DNA of 51,760 bases from Gracilaria vermiculophylla (GCA_019155205.2 JAHNZQ020000172.1:1853464-1905223); one strand, 5' to 3'; counted from the first letter of the stretch, positions 11,217-21,727 are shown. The notes: generated by a model not told the origin, from the letters alone. Numbers and translations: made by a program.

Positions 11217-11771
11217 TGTAGTACAGTAGATCCCAAGATGATATTGTCATGTGGCTTTACGACGGGATTTTCTCAAGGAGGGTTCGTATTTTATTGATAG
11301 AGCCGCGTGATGCATTATTCGAACCATGTGTGTTACAGTACTCGTGAGCAATCGTAGAATTTAGATAAATTAGATATAATTGGTGCAGGTAAGTAGTACA
11401 GTAGTGAAACCTGTCGAGACGGGCTCCCGGTACGGTACTTAATCTGCATGTCGAGCTCCACCTCTAAGGAAAGTAAAGCAAGCACCTTTGAATCTTTCTC
11501 TACTTTTTAAGGTTGGAAACTATTGTCGATCGCTCTAAGGTTTTCATGCCGCCGATCCCCTGGGTGCCTCATAGCAGGGCCTGTAGGAGAATTGTCCGCC
11601 CAGGGAACTTCCTTCTCCGCTTGGAGCTTTCAAACCCTCTTTCATAATTCTGCCAGCTCGTGACCGTAACTTTCGGAGAGCACTTAAAGGAACTCATGCC
11701 TTTAAAATCCCAAAAAACTTCTAACGGATGTTGTGCGCTACCAACTCGAAAAAAGAACTAAGTGTACCGCA
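11217..11771 (+). repeat. Family A LTR (3' LTR of A1)
   Basis: Starts TGTAGTACAG after a polypurine tract and ends GTACCGCA. It shares subfamily-specific sequence with 2504-3056. Many differences between the pair indicate an old insertion. Confidence 0.8.
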
Positions 11772-11949
11772 CACACCCTGACCACACCTACCTTTGAATC
11801 GAGCACAATCCCAACTTCTTCAGAACCTCTATTCTGCGCTGTACAAATGCCGAAAAGCAGAGGGTCAAATTTCAGTTTCTACGAAAATGAAGCCGCAGCC
11901 AGAGCTTCCATTCATTGCTCCAAAAATGCCATCAAGGGATCTGAATAGA

Positions 11950-12660
11950 GACGTGACACCTTCCTAAACGATGTAACCGATAAATATAATGAGTTTTCTA
12001 CGCCCGATTGCCACAAGCGTCGCTCTGTAGAATCTCTGAAGGCATGCAATAAACTAGTGAGAAAGGCATGTACGTCATTGGCGGGCTATTATGGCCGTAT
12101 TGTCCGACTTCAGCCAACTGGCAAAAATCCTACAGATAATATTCGCCTCACTACTGGTCTCTATATCGGTAAAGATATGGGCAATGCAGCGGATGACTGG
12201 GGCAAGTAATTCAAGTTTTTGGCAGATTGGCATGTTCTGAGGGAATATCCGTGATGCAGTCACTTTCAAACAATCGAAATAGATGATGACAAGCCAGGCC
12301 ACCAACTCGAGGAGAAATTTTCAAGTTCTATAGAGCTGCCCGATGGAATTGAAGAGTCTGAAAGATGTGCCGTGCCTACGAAGAGTATCCAGTCACGTCC
12401 TGTAGGACGAAAAGGGCAAAAATGGAAGCTGGGAAAGAGTGTACCACACAAAAGAAACTCAGGGTTACAAAAGAAGTCTTACACACACATCGCAAACGAA
12501 TTACAGCAATCAACAAAAATTATGAGATACTACTGGATACGTCCGGTCCACAGGAATCCAATGGAAACGAAGTGGCAGAAAACTTTGGCACCATGCGCAA
12601 GCGGGTTGTTTCCGATCTACGGAAACCAGAAAAGAAACGTCTGAAGCATTCGACGCAGAC
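11950..12660 (+). pseudogene. PIF/Harbinger ORF1, Myb/SANT-like DNA-binding protein
   Basis: Reading the plus strand near 11960-12240 gives KYNEFSTPDCHKRRSVESLK, then RKACTSLAGYYGRIVRLQP, SGTNP-like spacing and FKFLADWHVLREYP. This follows the pattern of the accessory protein of PIF/Harbinger elements: a trihelix domain with RS--SL, a cysteine/glycine Y-Q segment and a closing F-W-LR-P. A later block RPVGRKGQKWKLGK in another frame resembles the RP-G-K-AK motif of the same family. Several frameshifts and stops break it. The protein would bind the element ends together with the transposase. Confidence 0.6.
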
Positions 12661-12723
12661 CTCAATAAACTACTCTGATGTCATAGATGATCGTGGGACC
12701 CACGACCGCACCTCACCCCCTAG

Positions 12724-14041
12724 TCAGACAAACTGAGCCGCAGAGGCACAGCGAGAGCTCCATAAATGTTCAACGAGTAGTCGCCTTGTTTCAAACTGGG
12801 CTTGCATATCTACCATAAGGTTTATTGTTGTGCATAGTGCCGCTATGAACCCAAGGGTAACGCCTGTACTTACTGGAGGTCCCTTCCACGCCCATATTGG
12901 GTTGACTGTATCTGTAAAATCTAATGAAGAATCAGACATTTGTGTGAGAATGTGCGTGCCGGCATCTTGCTCCTCCCAATCTATATCAATCGAAATATTT
13001 TGCAGTATCGCACAGCATTTAATAACCGTTTCTATCTGTCGTATGCCTCAAAAGTGACTGGCTCGGCCGAGTATGTGCCACTTGCTTCGGAGGCGGTCAA
13101 ATGCACGTTCAACGTTCTTTCGAATACTCTCTGGAACTGATGAGAAATACGTTTCTTTAGCATTTACAGGGTGTGATTCTGAGAGAACAACGCAAGGATA
13201 TCTAGGATGAATTCCATCATCAAATTAGTATGGTATATCTCGTTCCTGTCTTTCTCTTTTGTATGTCAAAGGCATCGGGTACCGTCCCTTGGTTATTTTG
13301 TCCAAAAGATCGGAGTTCTGTAGGACGTTTATGTCGTTCGGGCTTCCAAGCATTCCAAACACATATACCGCATCCACATACTGTCATCCACAGTGTTCTC
13401 CAGCGTATTTTCCGGCACAATCTCCTTTTCCATAAAGGGACCCTGCCATGTGCTGGGACAGTTCCTCCAAAGCCACTTAGAGGAATCAATGGATCCTAGC
13501 AGCCCAGAGCATTCACGTGCTTCGTTCCGAAGTAGTAGAGCTTTGAGATCCTGTTTAGTTGGACTTCAAAGATTTTCAGTGGCAAACACTCGAGTTACAC
13601 CTGTGCAAAAGTGTTCAAGACACTTAATAGAGTAGTAGATTCTCCCAGTCGTAGATACTCATCAATTGAATGAGCGCTGTTGCCATAAGCACGCATTCGT
13701 GAAGCGAATGTTAGCTTCTGGTCTGTAGAGAGTCCCATCTGTCCTGTTGATTGTTTTCGTAAATGGAAAAAGCTGTCGGTATGAAAAAAGTATATTCGAA
13801 TACATGTATACAAGTTGAAAGACAATGGAAACTTTCTTTTAAAGACATGCGCATTGGACACGGGAGCGCTGGAGAAATAGTCATAATAGAGCTGTTCTGC
13901 AAGTCGCTCACGAAAGTGCTCAACAATGGGCGCTCGTCTAGGGCGGGACCTGCTCCTGACGATATCATCATCAGAATCCGAAGAGCTGGAAATGAGCGCC
14001 AGTACGTCACGTTCGTCTCCGAACAGTATCTCTTTCTCCAT
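12724..14041 (-). pseudogene. PIF/Harbinger transposase, decayed
   Basis: The N-terminal 148 codons (14041-13595) are open and begin with an acidic Ser/Asp-rich segment, then YYDYFSSAPVSNAHVFKRKF, GLSTDQKLTFASRMRAYGNS and DEYLRLGESTTL, a close match to plant/animal Harbinger transposases. Downstream the minus strand gives GSIDSSKWLWRNCPSTWQG (first catalytic Asp) and, after a frameshift near 13355, FGMLGSPNDINVLQNSDLL (second catalytic Asp region). A fragment ending RRLLVEHLW (12724-12939) resembles the C-terminal end. Frameshifts and a missing middle make it non-functional. Confidence 0.8.
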
Positions 14042-14050
14042 TTATGGGGC

Positions 14051-14418
14051 GTTTAGAACTCGGACATCCCGAACCGGTGTGGAGCTAAGGTTCAAAAGCA
14101 CACACGAAAACGATCAAATTTACAATGACCAGTGGCAGTATGCCACGTTAATGCAACGTTCGCCATTTTGCGCTGTTCCTCCTAAAACCTGTGGAGATGT
14201 CTTTATGACGTCAGCGGTCTAATACCTACTATCTGGCGGGCGGGCGGGCATGTGGTACGCGAAATTAGATAAAGCACACTCTTTCCTATCAAATGTACAA
14301 GCTAAGACGTTGGCTTAACAAACTATTGCTTCTGTAGATCTAACCAGTCAAAGAGCGAGCATATATTCCGCAGACGTAAGGTCAAAACAGAAACAAAATA
14401 GACTTCAACTTTCCCATC
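14051..14418. other. Sequence between Harbinger transposase and solo LTR
   Basis: No gene seen. It includes a (GGCG)-type run at 14235-14248 and a TGACGTCA-like site near 14206. It probably includes the transposon end and the start of host DNA. Confidence 0.4.
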
Positions 14419-14423
14419 AACGT

Positions 14424-14976
14424 TGTGGTACTGTCAGCTCTCCTGTCGAGGTAGTAAAGCACAACGTCCGTTACGAGTTTTTGTTGACTCCAAAGGCGCG
14501 TATTCCTGAAGGTGGTCTCCGGTATCCGCTGTCGCGAGCCGGGGGAATTCTGAAAGGAGATCCACAAACACCAAGCTGAGGGGGAGGTTCAATGGGCGGA
14601 CAATGCTCCTACAGGCGTTGCTATGATGCGACCTGGGGATCGGCGGCTTAGAAACCTGCGTTGATCGACAAGAGACTCCAACCGGAAAAGTAGATAAAGA
14701 CTCAAGGGTGCTTGTCTTTACTTCCCCAGAGGTGGAGCTCAACCGGCAGATTAAGTATCAAGCCAGGAGCCCGCCTCGGCAGGTCTCGCTACTGTACTAA
14801 TTACCTGGCCAAAATAACTAAAATAAATAATAGTTCTACCGTTTCTCCAGGATACTGTAGCGCACGCGGGCGGAATTATGCACCACGTGGCCCAGCTTAT
14901 AAAATACAAGCCCTCCATAGGAATATTATACCTTACGGCCAAACCACCCTATTTCCGTTGGAGCCACTGTACTACA
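14424..14976 (-). repeat. Family A solo LTR, minus orientation
   Basis: A 553-bp LTR, reverse-oriented: its minus strand starts TGTAGTACAG at 14976 and ends at 14424. It is flanked on both sides by AACGT (14419-14423 and 14977-14981), a perfect 5-bp target duplication. Full LTR length plus the duplication and no internal sequence define a solo LTR made by recombination between the two LTRs of a full element. Confidence 0.95.
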
Positions 14977-14981
14977 AACGT

Positions 14982-15629
14982 ATGAAAACTGCAAAAATAT
15001 ATGAAAATCCAAAGGATTTAGAAAATAAAACTTCCCGAGGTACAGAACAATTGACAATGAAAGCCTTTGACAGACAATGAACAGAGCAAAGTGCTTACCG
15101 CTTTACCCCATTCCAGTTTGCAGCTAAAGTTTGCTCAAACATTTGAACGCTCTCGAATCGTCATGAAAAACTCTTTCAGAATTTCTCGACGCGTTTAACC
15201 ACATTTCCAAGACAGAAGACCCAAGAAAAACAGCAAATACCACAAAGTCCCTACTAAAATCTGCATCACCATTTTCAACATCAGCAAGAGAATTCAAAAA
15301 CGAATCGCTGTCAATCGCTCCTTCTAAAAGACTAAAATAAATAAAATGAGCCTGAACTTATGGTAATAAAATTTGGGAAATGCTCCTAAAGATTGAAAAA
15401 ATTTTTGAACATAAACGCAATAAAATGAATATTGCGAAAAAGACACATTCTTTAAGTATTAAAAAGAAATCTCTGACGAAAAAATTTCATTCGGATCGTT
15501 CAAATAGCTTTGTTAAATAAGGTTATGACATAAGAAACGGAGAATTTATCTTAAAAATGTAAAGCAATGGAGAAAAATCGGTCTTGTCTTGGATTTGCAT
15601 TGTGATCTAAATAATTTAGTTGTTTTTCA
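14982..15629. other. AT-rich spacer
   Basis: Host-like AT-rich sequence with no convincing ORF, repeat or RNA gene. Confidence 0.5.
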
Positions 15630-16202
15630 TTGGAATATAAACTTCAAAACATACTGCGACTGGAGCCCAAAAAAGGTGTTGCCGTTTGCAATAGAGAAAC
15701 TGAGAGAAAGTTTAATTTAGCAAAAGAATTATTCATCTATAGATTGCTCCGTATATTTTACAAAGTGAGAAAAAAAAGAAGTTCTTTAGCCGATGAGCTT
15801 ACCGGCTACGTTGTAGATTTTATTATTATCGAATACATTTCGAGCTTTTTCGCACTCTACGTGGCCAAACCCACCTCGAATTACTTTAGGTGTCTGTCAT
15901 TTGTTGTTGCATGTGTACAACCTTGCTGGCAACAGGTGACCGAACTGTGCTTACACTCTCCGTACAACTCAATGCAAGAGCGCTGTATTGATGTTGTTCA
16001 ATATAAAACAAACATAACGAAATATATTCAGCATGTTTTTTCACAGGACTCAGAATCCACGGCAGATTTTATTTACTCTGAGTTTGGTTCTATGCAGGTT
16101 TATGGTGATTTAAAGTGGTGGCCTAAACCTGGGTTAGCGTATCGCAAATGTTGGGAATCAGGTCTACTTCAACAGAAATGCATATCGGAACAAATAAGAT
16201 AG
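15630..16202 (+). CDS. Hypothetical open frame, 190 codons
   Basis: A 190-codon frame that starts only at TTG; the first in-frame ATG is far inside (about residue 114). The predicted protein has a basic segment (RIFYKVRKKRSS), a hydrophobic stretch (VVDFIIIEYISSFFALYV) and six scattered Cys residues in the second half. Nothing is recognised. Without an ATG it is either an internal exon, a decayed gene or chance. Length in an AT-rich region is the only support. Confidence 0.25.
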   Translation: MEYKLQNILRLEPKKGVAVCNRETERKFNLAKELFIYRLLRIFYKVRKKRSSLADELTGYVVDFIIIEYISSFFALYVAKPTSNYFRCLSFVVACVQPCWQQVTELCLHSPYNSMQERCIDVVQYKTNITKYIQHVFSQDSESTADFIYSEFGSMQVYGDLKWWPKPGLAYRKCWESGLLQQKCISEQIR

Positions 16203-16289
16203 TGAGCAGCCCGCAGCAAATGCCGAAAGTGACTCCAATGTGGCCGAATGATACCAGGGTAGAGCACTGGTGGTGAAAGCGCAGCCGTG

Positions 16290-17039
16290 CTATTCTGATT
16301 TTGTGCTGTCTAACTCGGCCATTTGTAATGCGGTGCGATGGCCAACGGTGTTGAAGTGCCCTTCCAGATTGTACTTGCTAGCCAGCGAGATGTTGCACAA
16401 GGGGCACTTGAACGGGCGTACACGATGGTGAACGCGTCGCACGTGCGACGTCATGTGCTCTCTCTTTCCAAACGACTGGCCGCACTTATCGCAGCGAAAC
16501 GGGCGATGGCGAAGGTGAACGGTATTGGTATGTTTGCTTAGGTCCTTTGAGAAGAAGAAGGAGGAATCGCAATTAGGCAATGGGCACGGAAACGGCCGCA
16601 GGCGCTTGTGCACGCATTGAACGTGTTTGGATCGATCAGTATTGCGTATGAAGGCGCTCTCGCACTGTGTGCAGGGTAAAATAGAGCGCCCTTCGTACAC
16701 TGTTATGTCGTGATCTTTGAGAAGGTGATAGAGGTAGCGAACCTTGCGCGAGAAGACGAGGCTGCACTGGTTACAAATTCGCATTCGACTGTTGGAGCGT
16801 GGATCGTGCACAAGATTACTGGCGGTGATTTGCGATGAGGAGGAATAGTTGGAGCATCCTTTTTCGACGAGGCGGCGGTCAACTGCAGAGGTCTTGAGGG
16901 ATTTAGACACAGGGCACATGTCAGATGAGGCGGAGGAAGATGCAAATGAAGTTGGTTTGCGGTGATTTTGGGGGTTTGCAGGGGGGGGAGTGAGTGACTC
17001 CGGGGAGCACAGAAACTGAAGCTGCATGCGATGTGCCAT
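16290..17039 (-). CDS. C2H2 zinc-finger protein, five fingers
   Basis: A 249-residue protein from an ATG at 17039. The N-terminal 85 residues are Ser/Pro-rich and look disordered. Five C2H2 fingers follow: C89/C92/H105/H110, C123/C126/H139/H144, C152/C157/H170/H175, C183/C186/H199/H204 and C212/C215/H228/H234. Fingers 2-5 are joined by linkers of the HxRxRPFxC type (HKRLRPFPC, HLRHRPFRC, HHRVRPFKC), typical of DNA-binding arrays; finger 1 is set apart by a longer gap. Finger 3 has the wider CX4C spacing. The likely role is a nuclear sequence-specific transcription factor, or possibly a TFIIIA-like protein, though it has too few fingers for a full one. No intron is visible. Upstream the minus strand is pyrimidine-rich. 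Confidence 0.85.
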   Translation of the reverse strand: MAHRMQLQFLCSPESLTPPPANPQNHRKPTSFASSSASSDMCPVSKSLKTSAVDRRLVEKGCSNYSSSSQITASNLVHDPRSNSRMRICNQCSLVFSRKVRYLYHLLKDHDITVYEGRSILPCTQCESAFIRNTDRSKHVQCVHKRLRPFPCPLPNCDSSFFFSKDLSKHTNTVHLRHRPFRCDKCGQSFGKREHMTSHVRRVHHRVRPFKCPLCNISLASKYNLEGHFNTVGHRTALQMAELDSTKSE

Positions 17040-17986
17040 GCTTGCAAAGGGAGAAAGAGAAATGCAGTAGAAGGGGAGAGGCGAAAAGGCGGGACGTGAG
17101 TCGTGCTAATATTTGGGGGACGTACACTGCTGCAAAGGAGTCTATAGATTGTTGTTTCGAGACTAGAGTGAAATAACCAGGCGTCAATCGTCGAGAAGAG
17201 CCTGTAAGTGAAGGAGTGAGCTCTAATGCTGATTTGAGGTCGGAAGATGGAGTCGCGTGTCTTTCTATGTGGCGCGTAGGTCATGAAAGCTCCGCGGTGG
17301 ACTCTCGCGTGAATATGTGAGATCTCCTTATCGATTCTGGTTGAAAATGAGCGGGGTGGCGGTTCTTCTGAGAGCCATGAATGCAATGCTGACAATAATG
17401 AGAGCAAGCGGAGGGGAGGAGGTAGCCTGAACGGGGCGGAGGGACGGGAGCGAGGGCGTAAGTGCGTCGCATCGAGGGCAGTGGACGGTGCTGGCGTTGA
17501 GTGGTCGGGATGGCTCGTCGGCGGCGGTGGGTATGGGGAAGGATGCCAAGGGGAGAGTGCGGCCCGTGGCACCGCGCGATTGTCTGGTAGCAGAGCTGTA
17601 CCACACCAATCCTCCATACTGTAGCGCCAAAAACGCGTTATTTTGCAACGTTGATGACGATTACATCTCCATGTAGGGAAGGAATTCCTGCAGCAGAATA
17701 ACCCAGCGCGCGACTGCGACGTGTCTCTCGAGCTTCTGTAGCGCCATTCGTTGTGCAGTCTGCTTGGCACTTCGTTGCCCGCCCCTTCATCGCGACAGTC
17801 CGCGTCCCAAACGCCCGCTCGGGTCTTTGCAGTCAGACGCGGGCCATGCACACGTGCACACGTTATACTTGGGAACCAGGGATCGCCGTACACTTGGTAA
17901 ACGTGTTCTCGTGGGGTACTGTTGTACACGTACTTCCATTGCATAGATCGTAGCATCATGGCGATGTTTCGCTGTCGCGGTCGCAC
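17040..17986 (-). other. Long open frame upstream of, and overlapping, the zinc-finger gene
   Basis: A minus-strand frame of 427 codons (17986-16703) stays open through the pyrimidine-rich leader and overlaps the first 337 bp of the zinc-finger gene in another frame. The product is dominated by Pro, Ser, Arg and His and has no recognisable domain; that composition follows directly from C/T-rich DNA, which avoids stops. I treat the region as promoter and 5' leader, but a translated upstream or overlapping ORF cannot be excluded. Confidence 0.35.
17619..17745 (-). promoter_or_regulatory. Paired GGCGCTACAG boxes upstream of the zinc-finger gene
   Basis: GGCGCTACAG occurs twice on the minus strand (17745-17736 and 17628-17619), 117 bp apart and about 600-700 bp upstream of the zinc-finger start. 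The nearer copy extends to TTTTTGGCGC, which fits the E2F/DP consensus TTTSGCGC. Function is inferred only. Confidence 0.3.
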
Positions 17987-17989
17987 TCA

Positions 17990-19719
17990 TCAACGACCCC
18001 TATTAAAGATGCCCCTCTCACACAAGACAAATTCTGAAATGAGAGTAATTCTTGAAAAAAAATCCGCTCTTTGTGCTTTACTTCTCAGTTTCATTGTTCA
18101 AGTTTTTGGTCGTGACTGTTAGGTAATCAAAAAAATTAAGAGTAATGCGCATGGACAAAGAATGAAGTTCAGATGTCTTGAAAGATTATGGAAGCTTCCA
18201 AATTATCGAGGAAAAATACCGTTATGGACTTGAAAATTAAGCTGCAGATTTTTTATTTCATTTCTTCGCGTACAGAAAAGCTTCCTTCACAAACGATTCA
18301 TCAACTTCTGCACTGGCACTTGGAAATGGTGAACAGCAGCAATTTATGGTACTTTCAGCGACAGTTGCCAAGCACAAATAATCATGAGAACATCCCCGAC
18401 GGTAATGCTTGAGTCAACTTATTATAAACGATAACAGCTCAATCGGATGCACGAGTGTTTAAATGTGGATCCCCGCTTCAATGGTCAAGCCCTGGTCTTA
18501 CTATTTTCCTATGAGGCTTACCACTGAGTGAAATTCATCATTGTGACAAAAAGGACTAATCTTGAAAGTTTGTGTTTTGTTTAGTTTAGAATGCAATGAG
18601 AAAAATTTCATGCGTACAGTTTCACAGAACATGTGCAGTGTTCCTGAATGCTTTTCGTAAAAAACAATTTTGCCGTGATTACCATTCAAGATCTTTTTCA
18701 TCATCTCTTTCGTCAAAAATATTGACATTTCTGGTTTCTAGAACTACCCAAAAACGAAAAGGGCATCCAAAGTGGCAGTCCATAATAAAGAGAAGTGTAT
18801 TCCACTTTATAAGCATTTCTTTTTCTACAATTTTCCCCGAGGAGAAATGTGTCCTTGGTACAAAGGCAAAATGTTACATTCGATACTTGATTGTCTTCCA
18901 TGCAATTTTTCTGATGAATTCCATTTTCATGCAAGAAAAGATTCCATACTTCACATCTCAGTGTAACACTGCGGAGCGGATGATGCAGTACGAAGAGGAG
19001 TCTGGCTGATTCTCGGAGGAGAACAGCAGCCTCTATGTCTCTAACAGTCGATAATGTGCTGCGATTTCTATCTAGTTTGAACTGACAATACGTTATTCTA
19101 TTCAATAATCGAAGACGGTGTAGCTTGGAGACTGTCTTCGAGACAGTATTCGACGATAGTGTGGCCTGTAAACTGCGTTTATGATTCTATGTTTCTCAAT
19201 ATCTTCACCAGTGTTACACTCAGCTTGCAGATGTCTGGTTTACAAACTTAAAGCTGGTAAAGAACTGTTTAAGCGGACTGCGAAATCCTATAAAGCCGCA
19301 GCCAAGTGTTAGCGAAAGCTTTTACATGACCGCAGTCATGTCTTCTCATGTGGTTTTGGTACCGCTCTGGTACGGTCCACCTCATTTTCAAGACGATTGG
19401 AGGTTTATGCTCCCGTTTGCATTCACTTTTTTCCCGTCTTTCTGTTGTGGCAATTGTTTTAGCTGTTTAGTATTCTTGATGTCGTTAGATTTCGTCATTT
19501 AATTCAAAGAAAACTTTCGAAGTATCAGCCTCGCTCAGTAAAATTCAAATCGATGAATTTTGAAGGGGGTAGGTAAAGATCTGCAAAAGTTCGACGCTCA
19601 TGAACCTTCAAGAACTGATGTCTCAAACACTAGTTTTCAGCACATCACCGTAATTGGTGCGAGCTTTAAACGACTAAGACATATTTTATTTCGACGGAAT
19701 TTGGGGAGAAAAATTGTAA
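17990..19719. other. AT-rich intergenic region
   Basis: No convincing gene. Short frames exist on both strands (for example 18596-19009 plus and 19105-18713 minus), but they overlap each other and carry no recognisable motif. Confidence 0.5.
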
Positions 19720-20040
19720 ATGGTCATGCGGAATGAATGCGGGCGATCGTTTTTTGTTCTCGGGAAGCAAAGCTGCGGAGGCAAAACCTTTTGCGTCTGT
19801 CGCGAGCCGCACTGGGAGCTCACGGTCAGCGGCGCCTACCCAAGACGCCACTTTCGCCTCTGCGAGGGTGGTGTAGGACGTGAACTCGTCATTTCTGGTT
19901 TCGCGGGGATGGAGGTCGGAGTGAGCGAAAGTTTGGTGGAGCCGAATGCGGGCACGACAGCCCAACTAACGGATTATACCCTGCCGACGTTGGCTCAGCA
20001 GCAGGTTGCGGCTCCATTTTCGCTCGCTCAGAACCAATGA
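19720..20040 (+). CDS. Possible small gene in a GC-richer island, 106 codons
   Basis: A 106-codon frame with an ATG at 19720, in an island clearly richer in G+C than its flanks. The product begins MVMRNECGRSFFVLGKQSCG and ends QQQVAAPFSLAQNQ; no domain is recognised. The minus strand is also open over nearly the same bases (19965-19666), so strand is uncertain. The composition suggests an exon or a short gene, but no TATA box or intron signals decide the matter. Confidence 0.3.
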   Translation: MVMRNECGRSFFVLGKQSCGGKTFCVCREPHWELTVSGAYPRRHFRLCEGGVGRELVISGFAGMEVGVSESLVEPNAGTTAQLTDYTLPTLAQQQVAAPFSLAQNQ

Positions 20041-21390
20041 ACCAGCTTTCACGAATATTATATTTCTGTGCTCTCAAGAACTCTAAAACGTTTATATCAA
20101 TATATCCCTACAGCGAAAGATATAGATCAAATTGATAAAATTGAGTTACACGTCGTCAACTAAAACATATTGGTAGCTAAAGTAATACCTTAGCAGCTAT
20201 GACACGACTTCATTAGCACAAGAACCAAACAAATTGCCTCTCGTATTTCTTCATTATTTTTACGGAGAGGAAATTTTTTCTCATCGGACAATGTCTTTTT
20301 CCTTTTTCACTAAACTTTTCTTTGCTGGGTGTTTTACGTTACATTGAAGATGCACTCGGATCATTCATATTTTAAAGTGCAAATTTCAGCTTTCAAGTTT
20401 TTCCAAGTTTCATAAAATTTCAAGTAAACCAAACAGCATAATTTTCTGTATTTCTTGTCCTCAAAGCTGTATTTAAAGTTTTATTTTTTGAAAATCCTCT
20501 GGTCACCTATGGCACCGGCAACTATCAGTTAAGATGAATACTTTGTCAAGTTATAGTTGGCTAGTTTTTGATTCACATAATTTCCCGCGAACCCTGTGAA
20601 AACTAGAAAGACAACTCTCGAATTCAAGCAAAATAAATATCACTCTTTCAGCTTTTAGGACACGGAGAGGGTGCAACCTGAAGAGTAAAAGATCCAAAAC
20701 CCTACTTTTTGTTTATCTGCAGTTGCGTTCCTCAGAACAATCTGAAATAGGTAAGAAATTAAAAGAACATAAAACAAATCGTTCAGATTCATGGTGATGC
20801 TGCCTTACATTCTATTCAAAATAATTGCCGTTTACAGGGATGCGTAAACTTGTCGAAGCGAAGCCTCTGAGCAGTCGGTACGGAGCGAAAGTGGTGTACA
20901 ATTGGCAAAACATAGAGGCCAAAAAGAATGCTATAGTGCATCGAGCCCAGTTGCTCCACAGGGGCCTTATTGTCGAGTATATCCACAATAAATGTCACGA
21001 TCAGCACAAAAATCGTTATCATTTGTGCTGAGTAAATTTACAGTTTTTATTATTTGATTGCACTCAGTGTTAGCAAGAAGTGCGAATCAGGAAAATTTTT
21101 TAACTAGATTAATGGTTTTTGTGAAGTACCGCGGAAGAATATTTATCTACGCCATGTGTGGTTACACAGAGCTACGAAAAAGTTTCAGTTGTCGCCACAT
21201 ACTATGGCAGTCGATCCACCGGCTAGAGATCTTTGTTCCATAGACTGCTCTGAAAATGTATTCGTAACCCTCCAAAATACCCACCCACCTCAATAAGGAA
21301 CAGTATACATCTTCTGAATGAAACTGGAACGATCTGTAACCGCGTCATTGCTGTTCAAGTGTACAACGTTTTATTTACCTTTATTGTTCA
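20041..21390. other. AT-rich intergenic region
   Basis: Mostly empty. At 20816-21031 both strands are open for 68 codons; the minus frame is hydrophobic (MITIFVLIVTFIVDIL) and could be a membrane-protein exon, with nothing else to support it. Confidence 0.4.
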
Positions 21391-21394
21391 GTCA

Positions 21395-21486
21395 TGATGT
21401 CGTGTGTAGTATATTTGACGTCATTATTAGTGGCAGTGACGTCATTGTAAATAACGCTGACGTCACAAGAAGTGCTATCGACGTCA
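21395..21486 (+). promoter_or_regulatory. Phased array of TGACGTCA (CRE-like) sites, exact 21-bp period
   Basis: Perfect TGACGTCA palindromes start at 21416, 21437 and 21458, flanked by near matches TGATGTCG at 21395 and CGACGTCA at 21479. All five starts are exactly 21 bp apart, two helical turns of DNA, while the 13-bp spacers between them show little similarity. TGACGTCA is the classic binding site for bZIP factors of the CREB/ATF type. Same-face spacing and conserved cores in unlike spacers suggest a regulatory array rather than a simple minisatellite. A TATA box lies about 210 bp downstream (21698). Confidence 0.65.
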
Positions 21487-21559
21487 TAAACATTGTTTGT
21501 GTGCTGTCATGCTCATTCTGCTGAGCTTGACGACAATTACATTTTCTACATTTCTCCAA

Positions 21560-21593
<34 letters not shown>

Positions 21594-21641
21594 GAGGGGG
21601 GGTGGGGGGGGGGGGGGGGTGTTTGTTTGAGGTGTGGTTGT

Positions 21642-21676
<35 letters not shown>

Positions 21677-21685
21677 AAGGGGGGG
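21560..21685 (+). repeat. Giant poly-G tracts
   Basis: Runs of 33 G (21560-21592), 7 (21596-21602), 16 (21604-21619), 34 (21642-21675) and 7 (21679-21685), split by short interruptions. The region can form G-quadruplexes on the plus strand. Open frames here encode only poly-Gly or poly-Pro and are not genes. Exact tract lengths may be sequencing or assembly artefacts. Confidence 0.9.
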
Positions 21686-21697
21686 ATCAGAAAGGCA

Positions 21698-21705
21698 TAT
21701 AAAGG
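21698..21705 (+). promoter_or_regulatory. TATA box downstream of the CRE-like array
   Basis: TATAAAGG, 12 bp after the last G run. A start of transcription would be expected near 21728. It resembles the TATA elements before the subtilisin-like gene (24891) and the Cys-rich gene (34139). Confidence 0.5.
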
Positions 21706-21727
21706 CTGGGTGCACTCGATCAGCAGA

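Larger units (their letters stand above)
2504..11771 (+). mobile_element. Family A Ty3/Gypsy chromovirus copy A1, near full length, inactive
   Basis: The two end LTRs (2504-3056 and 11217-11771) belong to the same diverged subfamily: both have a distinctive ATAT-GTCATGTGGCTTT segment that other LTRs here lack. The flanks CACAG (2499-2503) and CACAC (11772-11776) match at 4 of 5 bases and are a plausible target duplication. Order inside: leader, solo LTR insertion (3275-3827), gag, protease/linker, RT, RNase H, integrase, decayed spacer, antisense ORF remnant, polypurine tract, LTR. Stops and frameshifts throughout rule out activity. Gag-pol order with integrase after RNase H places it in Ty3/Gypsy (Metaviridae); copy A3 adds the chromodomain. 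Confidence 0.8.
11772..14050. mobile_element. PIF/Harbinger DNA transposon, decayed, convergent genes
   Basis: Two broken genes point toward each other: a Myb/SANT-like DNA-binding protein on the plus strand (about 11950-12660) and a Harbinger-type DDE transposase on the minus strand (14041-12724). This two-gene set is the hallmark of PIF/Harbinger elements. The terminal inverted repeats and the expected 3-bp target duplication were not found by eye, so the ends are set by gene content. The A1 insertion abuts the left side and may have cut the element. Confidence 0.75.

Noticed and set aside
15630..16202. Calling the 190-codon frame a confirmed gene
   Set aside because: It has no usable ATG, no motif and no promoter signal; kept only as low-confidence.
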